From contig CACJWV010000002.1 of assembly GCA_902597195.1 (NCBI GenBank), forward strand, positions 1 to 48,000: 48,000 bases of DNA, in the 5' to 3' direction. The notes under the pieces are model-generated. The model was not told the DNA's origin. It made no database searches and was given only the letters and a program-made list of their open reading frames with translations. The first letter of the stretch is position 1, and the number at the start of each line of letters is the position of its first letter. The position numbers were made by a program, and so were the translations under genes. The DNA comes from an uncultured Bacteroidota bacterium (GTDB lineage Bacteria > Bacteroidota > Bacteroidia > Flavobacteriales > BACL11). Below, piece after piece: positions 46,007 to 48,000 of this stretch.

Positions 46007-46477
46007 TTAAATAATTAAAATTGAGTGGTACATTGCTAAAAAAACATAAGCAAGTTTTGCTATAACACCTCCAAAAAATCCAATTAACGCTCCAACTGAT
46101 ATTTTTAAAGAACTTACAAAATCATTTTTTTCTAGTTTCGCACCTAAAAAGCTTCCTAAAAGTGGTCCAATTATGATTCCAATCGGTGAAAAAAATAATC
46201 CAAATATAATTCCAACCAATACCCCTCTTTCAGCATATTTACCTCCACCAAAATATTTAACACCTTTGATTTGCATCCAGTAATCAAGTACTGTTATAAA
46301 AATTAGAAAGAATGTTAAAAAAATCAATATGTTTATTCCAAATGAGTAGCTAGTAAAAAAATGAAGAATTAATATTGATAGATAAGCTATGGGAGGGCCA
46401 GGAAAAATTGGATTAAAACATCCGATAATTGATAAAACAAACAGAATAACGGATATTATAATTATTAACGTTTCCAC
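46007..46477 (-). CDS. DUF456 family small membrane protein
   Basis: This 156-residue membrane protein has about four helices (about 2-20, 23-50, 55-75 and 90-155 split in two). The Gly/Pro-rich FNPIFPGPPIAYLSILILHF and the glycine-zipper-like GLFFSPIGIIIGPLLGSFLGAKLE and ALIGFFGGVIAK are typical of DUF456. Function is unknown. It starts at GTG. The -7 element TATATTTG (46482-46489) lies only 4 bases upstream, so the transcript is probably leaderless or nearly so. It is divergent from purB and tail-to-tail with yidC (1 base apart). Confidence 0.85.
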   Translation of the reverse strand: METLIIIISVILFVLSIIGCFNPIFPGPPIAYLSILILHFFTSYSFGINILIFLTFFLIFITVLDYWMQIKGVKYFGGGKYAERGVLVGIIFGLFFSPIGIIIGPLLGSFLGAKLEKNDFVSSLKISVGALIGFFGGVIAKLAYVFLAMYHSILII

Positions 46478-46481
46478 TCAT

Positions 46482-46489
46482 CAAATATA
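46482..46489 (-). promoter_or_regulatory. Promoter -7 element of the DUF456 gene
   Basis: The minus strand reads TATATTTG, an exact TAnnTTTG match, ending 4 bases before the GTG at 46477. The expected transcription start therefore falls on or next to the start codon. It is 19 bases from the purB -7 element of the opposite strand. Confidence 0.6.
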
Positions 46490-46508
46490 TCAATTGTTTC
46501 GATATTAT

Positions 46509-46516
46509 TAAATTTG
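46509..46516 (+). promoter_or_regulatory. Promoter -7 element of purB
   Basis: TAAATTTG followed by CAATAAA matches TAnnTTTG exactly, 15 bases before the purB TTG. The position where a -33 box should lie (about 46485-46489) is occupied by the -7 element of the divergent DUF456 gene. Confidence 0.65.
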
Positions 46517-46531
46517 CAATAAATCACAACT

Positions 46532-47869
46532 TTGAATAATTTAAGAAACATTTCACCAATTGATGGAAGATACGCATCAAAAACAAAAGTCCTTCAAGAT
46601 TACTTTTCTGAATTTTCTCTTATAAAGTACAGAGTAAAAGTTGAAATAGAATATTTGATCGCTCTTAGCAATTTAAAAGAACTCAATTTTTTTCTGACTA
46701 AAAATCAAACTGAGGAACTCAGAAAAATTTATATTGATTTTGATATCGATGATGCTAAAAGAATAAAAGAAATAGAAAAAGAAACAAATCATGATGTTAA
46801 ATCAGTTGAAATTTTTATAAGAGAAGTTTTTGAAAAAATTAAATTAAGTAAATACAAAGAATATATTCATTTTGGTCTTACATCTCAAGATATCAACAAT
46901 ACAGCATTTCCATTAATGCTTAAAGATTTTATGTTTAATCATCTTTTTGATTCTTTTAACAATTTGCAAAACCAAATAAAAGAGATTACAAAAAAATGGA
47001 GTAGTATAACAATAATTGCTAGAACTCATGGTCAGCCTGCCTCACCGACTAAACTTGGAAAAGAATTCTTAGTTTTTCATGAAAGAATACATAATCAATT
47101 AGAAATTTTAAAAGATATTAAAATGTCTTGTAAATTCGGCGGAGCAACTGGAAATTTGAACGCACATGTCATTACTTTTCCAAAGACCAACTGGATTGAA
47201 TTTGCTGACAACTTTACACTAAAATATCTTGGTCTTAAAAGACAAAAAACTACAACTCAAATTGATCACTATGATACACTATCTCAAATTATGCATGCTA
47301 GCATAAGAATAAATACAATTCTTTTAGACCTATGCAGAGATGTTTGGACCTATATATCTATGGACTTTTTTAAACAAAAAATTTCGGAAAAAGAAGTTGG
47401 GTCATCTGCAATGCCTCATAAAGTAAATCCAATAGATTTTGAAAATGCAGAAGGTAATCTAGGAATTAGTAATGCCCTACTAAATTTTTTGTCTGAAAAA
47501 TTACCTATTTCAAGACTTCAAAGAGATTTAACAGACAGTACTGTAATTAGAAATCTAGGTATTCCATATGCTCATATTTTTATAGCAATACAATCAATAC
47601 AAAGGGGTCTTAATAAGCTTTTAGTAAATGAAAATAAAATCAATGATGATATAGAAAATAATTGGGCTGTTGTTGCTGAAGCAATTCAAAATATTCTCAG
47701 AAGAGAAAGATTTGAAAACCCATATAATGTTTTAAAAGATTTGACAAGAAAAAATAAAAAAATAAACAAAGAAGATTTGCATAATTTTATTGATTCTTTA
47801 AATATTAGTGATGAGGTAAAAAAAGAACTTAAGATTATAACTCCTTACAATTATACTGGAACAGCTTAA
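46532..47869 (+). CDS. purB: Adenylosuccinate lyase
   Basis: PurB cleaves succinyl-AICAR and adenylosuccinate in purine synthesis. The 445-residue protein starts at TTG (MNNLRNISPIDGRYASKTKVL, the family N-terminus). It has TNHDVKSVEIFI near residue 87, ARTHGQPASPTKLGKE, and the fumarase/aspartase signature GSSAMPHKVNPIDFENAEGN, with the catalytic serine at 291-292. The length of about 450 and the NISPIDGRY start match the E. coli-type enzyme. It ends in a 4-base overlap with a convergent gene. Confidence 0.96.
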   Translation: MNNLRNISPIDGRYASKTKVLQDYFSEFSLIKYRVKVEIEYLIALSNLKELNFFLTKNQTEELRKIYIDFDIDDAKRIKEIEKETNHDVKSVEIFIREVFEKIKLSKYKEYIHFGLTSQDINNTAFPLMLKDFMFNHLFDSFNNLQNQIKEITKKWSSITIIARTHGQPASPTKLGKEFLVFHERIHNQLEILKDIKMSCKFGGATGNLNAHVITFPKTNWIEFADNFTLKYLGLKRQKTTTQIDHYDTLSQIMHASIRINTILLDLCRDVWTYISMDFFKQKISEKEVGSSAMPHKVNPIDFENAEGNLGISNALLNFLSEKLPISRLQRDLTDSTVIRNLGIPYAHIFIAIQSIQRGLNKLLVNENKINDDIENNWAVVAEAIQNILRRERFENPYNVLKDLTRKNKKINKEDLHNFIDSLNISDEVKKELKIITPYNYTGTA

Positions 47870-48000
47870 ATACTTACTTTAAATTTTTTCAAATAATCAC
47901 TCCAGTTCCATAGAAAGTGTGATAACAAGTTTTTTAGTTCATGAATAAAAACCGGATTGGGCTCATTTTTTCTTCTGAAAAGATCAACTTGACATTTATT
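47866..48000 (-). CDS. Unidentified protein, 3' end (partial)
   Basis: The minus strand reads an open frame of 44 residues from the window edge to TAA at 47866-47868, ending NWSDYLKKFKVSI. The other two frames contain stops here. Its stop overlaps the purB stop by 4 bases (TTAA), the same arrangement as other convergent pairs in the window, which supports it being a real gene. The fragment has Trp and Arg-rich parts (DLFRRKNEPNPVF) but no motif I recognise. Too little is present to name a family. Confidence 0.5.
   Translation of the reverse strand, partial: NKCQVDLFRRKNEPNPVFIHELKNLLSHFLWNWSDYLKKFKVSI

Overview
This 48 kb window is a chromosomal segment of a Bacteroidota bacterium, most likely a small-genome (possibly marine) member of the Flavobacteriia. 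The lineage signals are several. PorQ of the type IX secretion system (T9SS) is present, along with T9SS cargo carrying type A and type B C-terminal sorting domains and a SprB-like repeat protein. DnaX, AcnB, S1 and the GlmU-like protein are of Bacteroidota type. The -7 promoter element TAnnTTTG recurs upstream of genes, and Shine-Dalgarno sequences are absent. The DNA is strongly A+T-rich and very compact: no stretch of 300 bases lacks a gene, neighbouring genes overlap by a few bases, and many genes start with TTG or GTG.

Layout. 1-2.6 kb (+): the end of tsaC/sua5, cca and miaA, all tRNA maturation. 2.5-9.1 kb (-): pyrR, pyrB, a small protein, a T9SS type A cargo, rnz, and a large SprB-repeat type B cargo. 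9.1-12.8 kb (-): rpsA with its own promoter, leader hairpin and terminator, then ispH and cmk. 12.7-18.0 kb (-): porQ, lon, an unknown small protein, a GlmU-like protein and ribosomal protein L31. 18.0-25.7 kb (-): mdh, gyrB, and an outer-membrane beta-barrel paired with a 1000-residue TPR protein. 25.8-27.7 kb (+): a 65-residue unknown, ftsE and murB. 27.7-33.5 kb (-): icd, an M16 peptidase and dnaX. 33.6-34.7 kb (+): rpsF-rpsR-rplI. 34.7-35.9 kb (-): a MacB/FtsX-type permease. 36.0-38.8 kb (+): acnB. 38.8-40.3 kb: an orphan HsdR-N nuclease-fold protein divergent from holA. 40.3-46.0 kb (+): a TonB-dependent receptor, pyrG and yidC. 46.0-48.0 kb: a DUF456 protein divergent from purB, and the end of an unidentified minus-strand gene.

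The content is almost all core metabolism and information processing: three TCA-cycle enzymes (mdh, icd, acnB), pyrimidine and purine synthesis (pyrR, pyrB, pyrG, cmk, purB), replication (gyrB, dnaX, holA), translation, envelope assembly (murB, yidC, porQ) and proteolysis (lon, M16). I see no tRNA or rRNA gene, CRISPR array, insertion sequence, prophage or complete defence system. The signals most worth a second look are regulatory and architectural. These are a set of ten exact TAnnTTTG promoters with very short leaders, a back-to-back DUF456/purB promoter whose elements interlock, a hairpin in the unusually long rpsA leader, a terminator between rpsA and pyrR, and convergent genes whose stop codons overlap or nearly abut. 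I did not find a convincing undescribed multi-gene system here.
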